This document shows, one piece after another, positions 16,724-25,231 of a stretch of 38,066 bases of DNA. The notes under the pieces are model-generated. The model searched no databases and had not been told where the DNA came from. It worked only from the letters and a program-made list of their open reading frames with translations. Both the position numbers and the translations under genes were made by a program. The DNA is from Planctomycetota bacterium (GTDB lineage: Bacteria > Planctomycetota > Planctomycetia > Pirellulales > UBA1268), in the NCBI GenBank assembly GCA_018970785.1, contig JAGWVR010000028.1, forward strand, positions 1-38,066, in the 5' to 3' direction. Every line of letters begins with the position of its first letter. Position 1 is the first letter of the stretch.

Positions 16724-17381
16724 CGTCGCCTCTCCCCGCGAAAACGCGGTTTCCCACCGCGGCAGGCAGATCACGTGCCGCCTGGGAACCGGTTTTTCAG
16801 TCTACACCGGGCGCGGTCATGCACTGGCTCCGCCGCGGCCTGCCGAGGCTTGTACCCCAAGCTGCCGGTAGACGCGTTGCCGGAACGCCCCGTGATTGCC
16901 CACCGCTGGCGATCGGTCTGGTTTTTCTGGGATTTCACGTGGCTATTCCGCGATCGACGCGGTTCCTCCACGCCGCCTCTTTTTTTCCTCTCCGCGCGGG
17001 ACTTTCCTGCCGATGCTGCGCATAATGCAGGTGGGGTGCTGGTGGCGTGGGGACGCCGCCGGAGGTGGGGCGACCGGGCCCCGGGGGCGATGGGCGCTGG
17101 GGTGATCCACGGTTCGATCCAGCGGTCCGCCGGTGCGATCCCGGTGGGCGGCGAGCGCTCGCCGAGCGCGCCTGTGACGGGGGTGACCTGGTCGGTTTCC
17201 GGAGAAACCGCCGTGCTGCGAAAACGGCACCGGAAGCTAGACTTGCGGTCACCGTACCAAGTGTCCACCGGCCACGTATCGGAAGGGTGGCTCCGGAGGC
17301 GTTCCGCCGACCCGAGGTTCCCCGCGCTGAGACGTCCTGCCACCGCGCTTCGCCATCACGACCGTCCGAGGTGACCCCGCC
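16724..17381. other. 658-bp intergenic region upstream of pilT
   Basis: I see no supported gene. It contains the terminator-like hairpin at 16747-16797, a T-run at 16980-16986, a weak promoter-like pair GGGACT (16998-17003) and CATAAT (17021-17026) with 17-base spacing, and a 7-bp hairpin CGGTTTC/GAAACCG (17193-17210). It must hold the start signals for both the divergent minus-strand pair and the large filament operon, so a long regulated leader in front of pilT is possible. Confidence 0.45.
16747..16797. terminator. Bidirectional terminator-like hairpin
   Basis: CGGTTTCCCA (16747-16756) pairs with TGGGAACCG (16783-16791) with one bulged base, and inner arms CGGCA (16760-16764) and TGCCG (16776-16780) also pair. 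On the plus strand a run of five T follows (16793-16797); on the minus strand GCGTTTT follows. It lies just upstream of the start of the minus-strand gene at 16723, so on that strand it would sit in the leader and could attenuate. On the plus strand it would stop antisense transcription coming from the first PilB-like gene. Confidence 0.4.
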
Positions 17382-18950
17382 ATGAGCACCGCCACCCCGT
17401 CGCCGCAGGCCGCGACCGTCGACAAGCTGCTCAAGGTGGCCCTCGACAACGGGGCCAGCGAGCTGCGCCTCTCCGGCAACCAGCCGCCGATGCTCAAGAT
17501 CGGCGAGCAGGTTCGGCCGCTGAAGGTCAAGGCCTTCTCCGAGGAGGAGGTCGAGGCCCTGGTCGTCGCAATCCTCCCGCCGGGGAGCGATCCGAAACGG
17601 TTCGTGTTCACCTCGGCACTGGGGCGCTATGCCGGCGCGGTGATGGACGTCGGCGGGACGAAGGTCGTGCTCCTCCGCCCGGCGACCGACGCCGACGAGC
17701 AGGCCGCCGGAGCGCACGGCTCGTCCGGCGACGGGGCGCTCGAGCTCGACATCGTCGCCGATGCCCCCGCCGACGTCGCCAAGGGACCGGTCGACGAGGC
17801 CGCCGCCTACGCGATGCCCAAGGCGGCGGTGGGCACGATCCAGATCGACAAGCTCCTCACCGCCGCCGTCAAGAACGGCGTCAGCGACATCCACATCACC
17901 GCCGGTCTGCCCCCCGTGTTCCGGATCGACGGCGGGATGCGGCCGCAGGCCACGAAGGTCCTCACGCCCGACGACACCAACGGCCTGATGAAGGCGATCA
18001 CGCCGGAGCGTTGCCAGGCGGAGCTCGCCGAGAAGGGGGGCTGCGACTTCGGTTTCGCGTTCGGCGACATGGCGCGGTTCCGCGTCAGCGTCTTCAAGCA
18101 GCGCGGCTCGATCGCGATGGTGCTCCGGCAGATCCCCAACAAGATGCTCACGCCGGAGCAGCTCGGCGTGCCCGAGGTCTGCAAGAAGATGGTCTGCCGG
18201 CCGCGCGGGCTGTTTCTCGTCACCGGGCCGACCGGGTCGGGCAAGAGCACCACGCTCGCCAGCCTGATCAACTTCATCAACGAGAACCACGACCACCACA
18301 TCATCACGATCGAGGACCCGATCGAGTTCTACCACCAGAGCAAGAAGAGCACCGTCAACCAGCGCGAGATCGGCGTCGACGTCCAGAGCTTCTCCGAGGC
18401 GCTGCGGCGCGCGCTGCGGCAGGACCCCGACGTGATCCTCGTCGGCGAGCTCCGCGACCTGGAGACGATCGAGGCGGCGATCACCGCGGCCGAGACCGGC
18501 CACGTCGTCTTCGGCACCCTCCACACCACCGGTGCCCAGGGCACGGTCAACCGGATCATCGACGCGTTCCCGACCAGCCAGCAGGAGCAGATCCGCACCC
18601 AGCTGTCGACGGCGATCATCGGCGTCGTCTCGCAGGCGCTGCTGCCGAAGATCGGCGGCGGTCGCGTGGCGGCCTACGAGATCCTCGTCTGCACGCCGGC
18701 GATCGGCAATCTGATCCGCGAGAACAAGACGTTCCGCATCAACTCGGCGATCCAGACCGGTGCCAAGCTCGGCATGCAGCTTCTCGACGACCATCTGTTC
18801 CGCCTCTGGAACGAGAAGAAGGTGTCCGAGGAGGCGGTGCTCGCCAAGGCGCAGTCGCCCGACGACCTGGCGATGCGGATCGCCAATGCCAAGCGCGGCG
18901 TGTTCGACGACGAGGAAGACATCGCCCGCAAAGCGAAGATGGAGCACTGA
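17382..18950 (+). CDS. pilT: PilT-type retraction ATPase with a duplicated N-terminal domain
   Basis: Predicted 522 residues, against roughly 340-380 for typical PilT. The C-terminal core (about 154-500) is PilT-like: SDIHITAGLPPVFRIDG, Walker A GPTGSGKST (282-290), ITIEDPIEF, Walker B ILVGELRD (352-359), GTLHTTGA, and the PilT signature region AIGNLIRE (440-447) followed by SAIQTGAKLGM. There is no zinc tetracysteine, unlike PilB. Residues 13-101 repeat the small N-terminal domain (VDKLLKVALDNGASELRLSG aligning with IDKLLTAAVKNGVSDIHITA), followed by an Ala/Asp-rich linker (about 102-150). In the first copy SDIH has become SELR. Retraction or disassembly of the filament is the expected role; the extra domain may regulate the hexamer. 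The ATG at 17382 follows GAGGTGACC. Confidence 0.95.
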   Translation: MSTATPSPQAATVDKLLKVALDNGASELRLSGNQPPMLKIGEQVRPLKVKAFSEEEVEALVVAILPPGSDPKRFVFTSALGRYAGAVMDVGGTKVVLLRPATDADEQAAGAHGSSGDGALELDIVADAPADVAKGPVDEAAAYAMPKAAVGTIQIDKLLTAAVKNGVSDIHITAGLPPVFRIDGGMRPQATKVLTPDDTNGLMKAITPERCQAELAEKGGCDFGFAFGDMARFRVSVFKQRGSIAMVLRQIPNKMLTPEQLGVPEVCKKMVCRPRGLFLVTGPTGSGKSTTLASLINFINENHDHHIITIEDPIEFYHQSKKSTVNQREIGVDVQSFSEALRRALRQDPDVILVGELRDLETIEAAITAAETGHVVFGTLHTTGAQGTVNRIIDAFPTSQQEQIRTQLSTAIIGVVSQALLPKIGGGRVAAYEILVCTPAIGNLIRENKTFRINSAIQTGAKLGMQLLDDHLFRLWNEKKVSEEAVLAKAQSPDDLAMRIANAKRGVFDDEEDIARKAKMEH

Positions 18951-19000
18951 TTTCACCGTGGACAAAGCCATCCATGACCTTTGCCCACGGTGGCGACCGC

Positions 19001-19051
19001 GGGGAACGCAGACGGTTCCCCGGTTCGCCGTCCGCCGCCTCCAGCGGCGGA
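19001..19051. promoter_or_regulatory. Two adjacent hairpins between pilT and pilB copy 2
   Basis: GGGGAAC (19001-19007) pairs with GTTCCCC (19015-19021), and TCCGCCGC (19031-19038) pairs with GCGGCGGA (19044-19051). Both are perfect and lie 43-93 bases before the ATG of the next gene, in a 143-base spacer within an otherwise tightly packed operon. No T-run follows, so RNA processing, mRNA stability or translational control is more likely than intrinsic termination. Confidence 0.5.
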
Positions 19052-19093
19052 GTCCCCTGTCTGCAGCGTGCTAGGTAATCGGAGCGGCAAGCG

Positions 19094-20812
19094 ATGGCCC
19101 TGAAACGGATCGGCCAGATCCTCCTCGACCTCGGGCTCTGCGACGAGCAGCAGCTGGGGATGATGCTCGAGGAGCAGCAGGCGCGCGGCGGCGAGCTCCT
19201 CGGCAAGGTCGGGGTGTCGCTCGGATTCTTCACCGAGGAGCAGCTCGGCGAAGCGCTCGCCGAGCAGTGGAACACGACGTTCGTCACCCTCTACGACCGG
19301 GCGATTTCCGCCGACGTCCTCAAGCTCGTCAGCGAGCCGATGGCGCAGCTCTACCGCGTCATCCCCCTCGAGCTGTCGGGCGAGCGGCTCACCGTGGCCA
19401 CGGCCGAGCCGCAAAAGCTCCAGGTCGCCGACGAGCTGCGGACCTTCCTCGGCTACGACATCCACAACTGCGTCGCCACCGAGTCGGAGATCACCAAGGC
19501 GATCGAGAAGTACTACTCGGCTGACACCGAGAGCGTCGAATCGCTCGTCGAGTCGCTCGAAGCCGACACCGATCTCGCCGCCCAGGCCGCCGCCGCCGGC
19601 AAGGAGGGGGCGACCGACCTGACGAGCGTCGAGGCCCTCGCCGAAAGCGCGCCTGTCCGCAAGCTCCTCAACATGGTGCTGTTGCTCGCGATCCGCGACG
19701 GCGCCAGCGACATCCACTTCGAGCCGTTCGAGACCGAGTTCCGCATCCGCCTCAAGAGCGAGGGGGTGCTCCAGGAGATGGTGCCGCCCCCCAAGCACCT
19801 CGCCTTCGCGATCACCACGCGGATCAAGGTGATGGCGAATCTCGACATCGCCGAGCGCCGCCTCCCCCAGGACGGCCGGATCGAGCTCAACGTCGGCGGC
19901 CATCCGGTCGATCTCCGCGTCAGCGTGCTGCCGACGCTGTTCGGCGAGAGCGTCGTCATGCGGGTCCTCGACCGCGGCGTCGTCTCGCTCGACCTCGACA
20001 AGATCGGCATGGCACCGGCGATGCTCCGGCAGTTCCGCGACGTGATGAAGCGGCCCAACGGCATCATCCTCGTCACTGGCCCGACCGGCTCGGGCAAGAC
20101 GACCACGCTCTACTCGGCCCTCTCCGAGCTCAACGACATCGAGGACAAGCTGATCACCACCGAGGATCCGGTGGAGTACGACATCGACGGGATCGTCCAG
20201 GTGCAGATCGATTCCGAGATCGGCAACACCTTCGCCCACTGCCTGCGCTCGATCCTCCGCCAGGATCCCGATCGGATCCTCGTCGGCGAGATCCGCGACG
20301 TCGAGACGGCCGAGATCGCCGTCCAGGCGAGCCTCACCGGCCACATGGTCTTCTCCACGCTCCACACCAACGACAGCCCGGCGACGGTGACGCGGCTGCG
20401 CGACATGGGGGTGCCGCCGTTTCTGATCACGGCGACGGTCGAGGCGATCCTCGCCCAGCGCCTCGTGCGCCGGATCTGCACCAACTGCCGGGAGGAGGTC
20501 GTCCCCGGGGCCGACATCCTCGCCGACCTCGAGCTGACCAGCGACCAGCTGGTGGGGAAGAAGTTCTACCGGGGCAAGGGCTGCGAGAAGTGCAACCGCA
20601 CCGGCTACAAGGGCCGGATGGGGCTGTATGAGCTGCTGATGGTCAACGACGACCTCCGCGCCCTGATCGCGCGCAACGCCTCGACCGAGGAGCTGCGCAA
20701 CCTGGCCCGCAAGCAGGGGATGGTCACGCTCCGCGACTCCGGCATGGAAGCGGTGTTCGCCGGCTCGACCACCGCCGAGGAAGTCATCCGCGAGACGATC
20801 CTGGAGGCCTGA
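19094..20812 (+). CDS. pilB: Type IV filament assembly ATPase, PilB/GspE family (copy 2)
   Basis: Predicted 572-residue assembly ATPase. It has an N-terminal MshEN-type domain (KRIGQILLDLGLCDEQQL onward, to about 145), an acidic linker (about 146-190), ASDIHFEPF, Walker [11 protein letters not shown] (starting near 329), TTEDPVEY, Walker B ILVGEIRD, STLHTND, and the zinc site Cys462/465 and Cys497/500 followed by TGYKGRMGLYEL. It is the operon's own extension motor: pilC starts two bases after its stop. It is clearly a paralogue of the product at 13477, not a recent duplicate, since the two differ throughout the N-terminal half. Both have every catalytic motif. PilB versus GspE cannot be decided without phylogeny. 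Confidence 0.95.
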   Translation: MALKRIGQILLDLGLCDEQQLGMMLEEQQARGGELLGKVGVSLGFFTEEQLGEALAEQWNTTFVTLYDRAISADVLKLVSEPMAQLYRVIPLELSGERLTVATAEPQKLQVADELRTFLGYDIHNCVATESEITKAIEKYYSADTESVESLVESLEADTDLAAQAAAAGKEGATDLTSVEALAESAPVRKLLNMVLLLAIRDGASDIHFEPFETEFRIRLKSEGVLQEMVPPPKHLAFAITTRIKVMANLDIAERRLPQDGRIELNVGGHPVDLRVSVLPTLFGESVVMRVLDRGVVSLDLDKIGMAPAMLRQFRDVMKRPNGIILVTGPTGSGKTTTLYSALSELNDIEDKLITTEDPVEYDIDGIVQVQIDSEIGNTFAHCLRSILRQDPDRILVGEIRDVETAEIAVQASLTGHMVFSTLHTNDSPATVTRLRDMGVPPFLITATVEAILAQRLVRRICTNCREEVVPGADILADLELTSDQLVGKKFYRGKGCEKCNRTGYKGRMGLYELLMVNDDLRALIARNASTEELRNLARKQGMVTLRDSGMEAVFAGSTTAEEVIRETILEA

Positions 20813-20814
20813 CG

Positions 20815-22143
20815 ATGCCCACCTTCCAGTTCGAAGCCATCGACGCCGCGACCGGCCGGCCGATCAAGGACGTCGTCGAGGCGCCCAGCGAGGCCGAAGC
20901 CCAGGCGACGATCCGCGCCATGGGCTACATGGTCACCAAGCTCAAGGCGCAGAAGTCGAAGGCGGCGGCGACCGCGGGGGGGAAGCGCAAGCCGGGGCGG
21001 ACGTTCGCCTTCGGCAAGGTGAAGGGGAAGGAGCTGACGCTGTTCACGCGGCAGCTCTCGATCCTCCAGGACGCCGGCCTGCCGATCCTCCGCAGCCTCA
21101 AGGTGCTGGCGGAGATGCAGAAGCCGGGCCGGCTCAAGAACAGCCTCCTCGACACCTGCGACGAGATCGAGGGGGGAGCGACGCTCTCCGAGGCGATGTC
21201 GAAGAGCCCGAAGTGCTTCGACCGGCTGTATTGCAACATGATCCGCGCCGGCGAGGCGGGCGGTGCGCTGGAAGTGATCCTCCGGCGACTGGCCGAGTTC
21301 ATGGAGCGGTCGCAGTCGCTGAAGCGGAAGGTCAAGGGGGCGCTGGTCTATCCGATCGTGGTGGTGTGCGTGGCCGTGGGCATCCTCACGTTCATCATGA
21401 TCAAGATCGTGCCGCAGTTCAAAAAGATCTTCGACGACTTCGGCAGCGAACTGCCGGCGATGACGCAGGTCCTGATCGACATCTCCAACGCCTGCGTCAA
21501 CTACTGGTATCTGATCCCGGCGATCCCGTTCGGCTTCCGGCTGATCATCAAGGCGATCTGCCTGGTGAAGTACGGCCGCTTCGGCTGGGACCTGTTCACG
21601 CTCAAGATGCCGATCTTCGGCCAGCTCGTCGAGAAAAACATCATGTCGCGCTCGACGCGCACGCTCGGCACGCTGCTCTCCTCGGGCGTGCCGATCCTCG
21701 AGGCCCTCAACATCACCAAAGAGACCTCGGGCAACATGATGTTCGAGAAGCTGTTCCAGAAGGTGAGCGACTCGATCCGCGACGGCAACGCGATCGCCAA
21801 GCCGCTCAAGGAATTCGCCGTCCCCCCGTTCAACATCATGGCGATGTTCTTCTGGACGCTGTTCTGCCCGGGGATCGGGGCGCTTTTGTACCTGACGAAA
21901 TACAAGAAGCCGGTCGTCGACGACCTCGTGGTCAACATGGTCGACGTCGGCGAGGAGTCGGGCGAGCTCGACACGATGCTCTACAAGGTGGCCGACACCT
22001 ACGACGAGGAGGTGGCGGTGCTCACCGAGAGCCTGACGAGCCTGATGGAGCCGCTGCTGATCATCTTCCTCGGCGGTGCCGTCGGGTTCATCGTGATCGC
22101 CCTGTTCATGCCGCTCATCAAGCTGATCACCGACCTGTCGTGA
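20815..22143 (+). CDS. pilC: Inner-membrane platform protein PilC/GspF with an extra hydrophobic insert
   Basis: Predicted 442 residues. The GspF fold shows as FTRQLSILQDAGLPILRSL (77-95) in domain 1 and STRTLGTLLSSGVPILEAL (280-298) in domain 2, with membrane segments near 179-198, 228-250 and 412-432. Each domain has the GE-x-G motif (RAGEAGG; VGEESGELD). Between PLKEF and LVVNMVDVGEESGELD, where family members have only a short loop, there are about 32 extra residues (338-369) with a 20-residue hydrophobic core FNIMAMFFWTLFCPGIGALL. This would add a membrane pass or a re-entrant loop. The protein binds the assembly ATPase and the prepilins. Start codon two bases after the pilB stop. Confidence 0.95.
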   Translation: MPTFQFEAIDAATGRPIKDVVEAPSEAEAQATIRAMGYMVTKLKAQKSKAAATAGGKRKPGRTFAFGKVKGKELTLFTRQLSILQDAGLPILRSLKVLAEMQKPGRLKNSLLDTCDEIEGGATLSEAMSKSPKCFDRLYCNMIRAGEAGGALEVILRRLAEFMERSQSLKRKVKGALVYPIVVVCVAVGILTFIMIKIVPQFKKIFDDFGSELPAMTQVLIDISNACVNYWYLIPAIPFGFRLIIKAICLVKYGRFGWDLFTLKMPIFGQLVEKNIMSRSTRTLGTLLSSGVPILEALNITKETSGNMMFEKLFQKVSDSIRDGNAIAKPLKEFAVPPFNIMAMFFWTLFCPGIGALLYLTKYKKPVVDDLVVNMVDVGEESGELDTMLYKVADTYDEEVAVLTESLTSLMEPLLIIFLGGAVGFIVIALFMPLIKLITDLS

Positions 22144-22172
22144 GACGGGGCGCGCCCCGGAGGAGACCTGCC

Positions 22173-22949
22173 ATGCACAGCGACGACACGACGCCCCGGC
22201 GGGCCGGCCGGGCGGGCTTCACGCTCGTGGAGCTGCTCGTGGCGATCATCATCGTCGCGATCCTCGCGGCGATCATCACGCCGGCGGTGATGACGGCGAT
22301 GGCGAAGGCCAAGCAGGCGGCGATCAAGACGGAGATCGACCAGCTCCACATGGCGATCATGAACTACAAGAGCGAGTACGGCAGCTTCCCGCCGGCGGCT
22401 GACATGCCGGCCGGCGCGGTCAAGAAGCACGTGACTCGCATTTTTCCAAGAACGAATTGGCAGTCGTTTACTTACGACACCAGCCGCGTCACGCCATTCA
22501 CAGCGATCTACCTCTTTTTGTCGGGCTACGGTGACGACCCGACGAATCCTTTCTCGGGCAAGCCGAAGAAGTTGTTCGACTTCGACCAGTCCCGGGTGAA
22601 CACCACCAACAACCAGTACGCGCCGCGCGAAAAGCCGAACAGCCCCTACATCTACGTGCCGGCCAGCCAGTACGAAACCTTCGTCTATTCAGCGTCTTCA
22701 CTCACCACACCCGGGGCGCAGATGGTGCCCGAGAAGCCATTCAAGTCAAAGACACCTGCAAATGTCCCCGATGCATGGTGGTTTACGCCGACGATGGCCG
22801 TGAGTCCGGCGACGACTGGTCAGCAATTCTTCAACCCTGACACGTTCCAGATTCTGTGTGCCGGTCGCGACGAGGTGTTTGGTACAGACGACGACCTGTC
22901 CAACTTTTGGCCCGGTACGCGGAAGGATTACGTGGACAGCATCAAGTAG
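22173..22949 (+). CDS. Type IV prepilin-like protein, GspG-like major pseudopilin
   Basis: Predicted 258 residues. It has a short basic leader with the prepilin peptidase site between Gly15 and Phe16 ([14 protein letters not shown]), Glu at mature position 5, and a long N-terminal helix. The C-terminal part is larger than in classical GspG and ends with AGRDEVFGTDDDLSNFWPG, an acidic loop typical of GspG-like proteins from planctomycetes. It is the first pilin after pilC, the usual position of the major subunit. GGAGGAG precedes the ATG by 8 bases. The coding region is markedly less GC-rich from about 22436 to the end than in the helix-encoding part or in neighbouring genes. Confidence 0.88.
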   Translation: MHSDDTTPRRAGRAGFTLVELLVAIIIVAILAAIITPAVMTAMAKAKQAAIKTEIDQLHMAIMNYKSEYGSFPPAADMPAGAVKKHVTRIFPRTNWQSFTYDTSRVTPFTAIYLFLSGYGDDPTNPFSGKPKKLFDFDQSRVNTTNNQYAPREKPNSPYIYVPASQYETFVYSASSLTTPGAQMVPEKPFKSKTPANVPDAWWFTPTMAVSPATTGQQFFNPDTFQILCAGRDEVFGTDDDLSNFWPGTRKDYVDSIK

Positions 22950-22975
22950 TTCCTAGAGCCTGCCAGGATCGTTTC

Positions 22976-24094
22976 ATGTCCCTTCCCTCATCAGCCACCG
23001 TCGCGATGCCATCCCGGCCCGGGCGGCGCGGAGGGTTCACGCTCGTCGAGCTGATGGTCGTGATGATCATCCTCTCGATCCTGGCGTCGCTGACGCTCGC
23101 CGGCCTCGCCGGAGCCCGGACGCGTTCGAAGATCGACAAGACGAAGTCGACGATCCGCAAGATCCACGAGATCGTCATCCCGCACTACGAGAGCTTCGCC
23201 GAGAAGCGCGTCGCCGGGCCGCGTTTCGTGGCCACGGCACCGACGGCGGCCGTCGGCGCGACCCTGCCGATCTACACCGTCTGGATCGACACGAGCCTCA
23301 CGCCGCCGCGCGCCTGGATCAACGACAAGCCCGGGGCAGCGTGGGTCGGGCCGAGCACCAACACCCGCAAGACGATAGCCGAAGGGCGTTTGAAGACGCT
23401 CCGGGTGATGCAACTTCTCGACCTGCCAGACCAGTGGGACGACGTCGGCGGCGCGACATCGCCGAGCGTGCAGGCTTCCAACGCCGCCAGCCTGATGTCG
23501 GCCGCCGCGCGGCGGTACCAGCAATTCAGGGCTGGCACCAGCGTGACCGACCAGTGGGAGTCGGCGGAATGCCTGGCGATGATCGTCACGCGTGGCGGCT
23601 TTGCCGGCGACGCCACGGAGAACTTCCGGACCGACGAGATCGGTGATGTCGACAACGACGGCGCGCCCGAGTTTCTCGACGCCTGGGGGCAGCCGATCCA
23701 ATTCATCCGCTGGCCGGTCGGCTACACGATCAACACGCCGGGGGGTCGCCCTCCCGTGACCCGGACGCTTCAGACGGGGGATCCGCTCGCGGACCACGAC
23801 CCACTCGATCCGATGAACGTCGCGACCAACGATTACCGGCTGATCCCGCTGATCTACTCCGGCGGTCCGGACGGCAACGGTCTCGACCCGACGAGCACCG
23901 ACAACAGCCAGGATTGGTACGGCATTCGCGCCACTGGCAACGCCATCGGCGGCGGCTGGCTTCCCCCTGCGGGACCGGGCCTGGCTACGACCAACCCCGT
24001 GCCCTCGGCCCCGGCGAATTTCCCGACCGGCTCGGTCTTCAATGACCGGACCTACCGCGACACGATCACCAACCACGACCTGATCACGAAGTGA
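22976..24094 (+). CDS. Type IV prepilin-like protein (pseudopilin)
   Basis: Predicted 372 residues. Prepilin signal RRGG/FTLVELMVVMIILSI with Glu5, then a charged helix (TRSKIDKTKSTIRKIHEIVI). The globular part carries GDVDNDGAPEFLDAWGQP (from about residue 223), combining a DxDxDG calcium-loop-like motif with the DxWGxP motif common in pseudopilins. A Gly/Asn/Asp-rich region follows. It is about twice the length of classical pseudopilins. The ATG at 22976 is preferred because the open frame upstream overlaps the previous gene; no clear ribosome site. The stop overlaps the next gene as GTGA. The exact subunit role (second major or minor) is not clear. Confidence 0.85.
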   Translation: MSLPSSATVAMPSRPGRRGGFTLVELMVVMIILSILASLTLAGLAGARTRSKIDKTKSTIRKIHEIVIPHYESFAEKRVAGPRFVATAPTAAVGATLPIYTVWIDTSLTPPRAWINDKPGAAWVGPSTNTRKTIAEGRLKTLRVMQLLDLPDQWDDVGGATSPSVQASNAASLMSAAARRYQQFRAGTSVTDQWESAECLAMIVTRGGFAGDATENFRTDEIGDVDNDGAPEFLDAWGQPIQFIRWPVGYTINTPGGRPPVTRTLQTGDPLADHDPLDPMNVATNDYRLIPLIYSGGPDGNGLDPTSTDNSQDWYGIRATGNAIGGGWLPPAGPGLATTNPVPSAPANFPTGSVFNDRTYRDTITNHDLITK

Positions 24095-25230
24095 TCCGCC
24101 GACTGCCAGCCATGCGTCCGCTCCACCACCGCCGTGCCGGCATGACGCTCGTCGAGCTGCTCGTCGTGGTGGCGATCCTCGGCATCCTCGCCGTCACCGT
24201 CCTGCCGAATCTCTCCAACACCACCGAGTCGCGGCGGACGCGCGAGGCGGCCCGGGCCGTCTCGACGTGGGTCAGCAAGGCGCAGAGCCGTGCCATCGGC
24301 CGCACCGAATGGGCGGGGTTCTGGATCATCCCCACCGGGACCGCCACCCCCTACGCGATCGACCTCCAGCTCGCCGACGTGCCCGAGGCCTACCGCGGCG
24401 AGAGCCTGCAGTCGCGGGCGCTGGTCCTCGATCCGGCGACCAGCGGCGTCAATCCGAACGTTCCCGTCCCCGCGACATGGGCCTACCGCGACCTCGGCTT
24501 CCCCGCCGTCGGCGGCGCCCCGAGCATCGACGCGGTGAACCGGAAGCTGACACCCGCGCTGTACCAGACGATCAACGGCGCGAGCCAGCAGATCCGCGCC
24601 GGCGATCTCGTCCGCTTCGACGGCACCGGACCGTGGTTCGAGCTGCTCCAGACACACTCGACCAACGGTTCGCTCGCCGTTCAATTCCGCGGCGTCGGCT
24701 CGATCCAGGGCACGTCGGGGCAGAATCCGCTCAACACACCGTGGCCGCTCGAGGGCGTGCCGCATTCCTACGAGATCCTCCGCCAGCCGGTGCGCAGCGG
24801 GGCGACGTTCTCGTTTTCCGACGGCCGCTGCATCGACCTCTTCTGGTCGGGCTACGCCTCCACGGGGAGCGTCCCCTATCAGCAGTTCGGCCTCGCGCCA
24901 GGAAGCACGGTCGCCCTGCCGTCGCAGCCGATCGGGATCCTGTTCGACGGCAATGGCCGCGTCCGCGAGCTGTTCCATCAGGGCAACCGGCTGGCCGTCG
25001 AGGGAACGATCTTCCTCCTCGTCGGCCGCGTCGACCGGGCCGGTCAGGCGGCGGTCGTGCTCGACCCCAACGATGATTCGACGGGTGCGAATTGGCAGTA
25101 CGGCGACTCGTTCTGGATCGCGATCGATCCGGCCAGCGGGATCGCCCGGGTCGCCGAGTGTGCCAAGGCCGCCGACGTCGTCGGCTCGCAGGCGTTCATC
25201 CGTTCCCAGGTCGTGGCGGGAGGGCGCTGA
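24091..25230 (+). CDS. Type IV prepilin-like protein, GspH-like minor pseudopilin
   Basis: Predicted 379 residues. Prepilin site [20 protein letters not shown] with Glu5. After the helix, TREAARAVSTWVSKAQSRAIGRTEW resembles the GspH/FimT pattern in which a helix with an AxxxAR-type stretch precedes the beta domain, and ATFSFSDGRCIDLFW resembles the later FxxxGR-type strand. It is longer than typical GspH (about 170 residues). The GTG at 24091 overlaps the previous stop by four bases; an ATG at 24112 is an alternative start that leaves the prepilin signal intact. The next gene begins one base after the stop. Confidence 0.82.
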   Translation: MIRRLPAMRPLHHRRAGMTLVELLVVVAILGILAVTVLPNLSNTTESRRTREAARAVSTWVSKAQSRAIGRTEWAGFWIIPTGTATPYAIDLQLADVPEAYRGESLQSRALVLDPATSGVNPNVPVPATWAYRDLGFPAVGGAPSIDAVNRKLTPALYQTINGASQQIRAGDLVRFDGTGPWFELLQTHSTNGSLAVQFRGVGSIQGTSGQNPLNTPWPLEGVPHSYEILRQPVRSGATFSFSDGRCIDLFWSGYASTGSVPYQQFGLAPGSTVALPSQPIGILFDGNGRVRELFHQGNRLAVEGTIFLLVGRVDRAGQAAVVLDPNDDSTGANWQYGDSFWIAIDPASGIARVAECAKAADVVGSQAFIRSQVVAGGR

Positions 25231-25231
25231 C

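Noticed and set aside
16980..16986. A run of seven T as an intrinsic terminator on the plus strand.
   Set aside because: The preceding bases offer only a 4-bp GCGG/CCGC pairing, too weak for a terminator stem.
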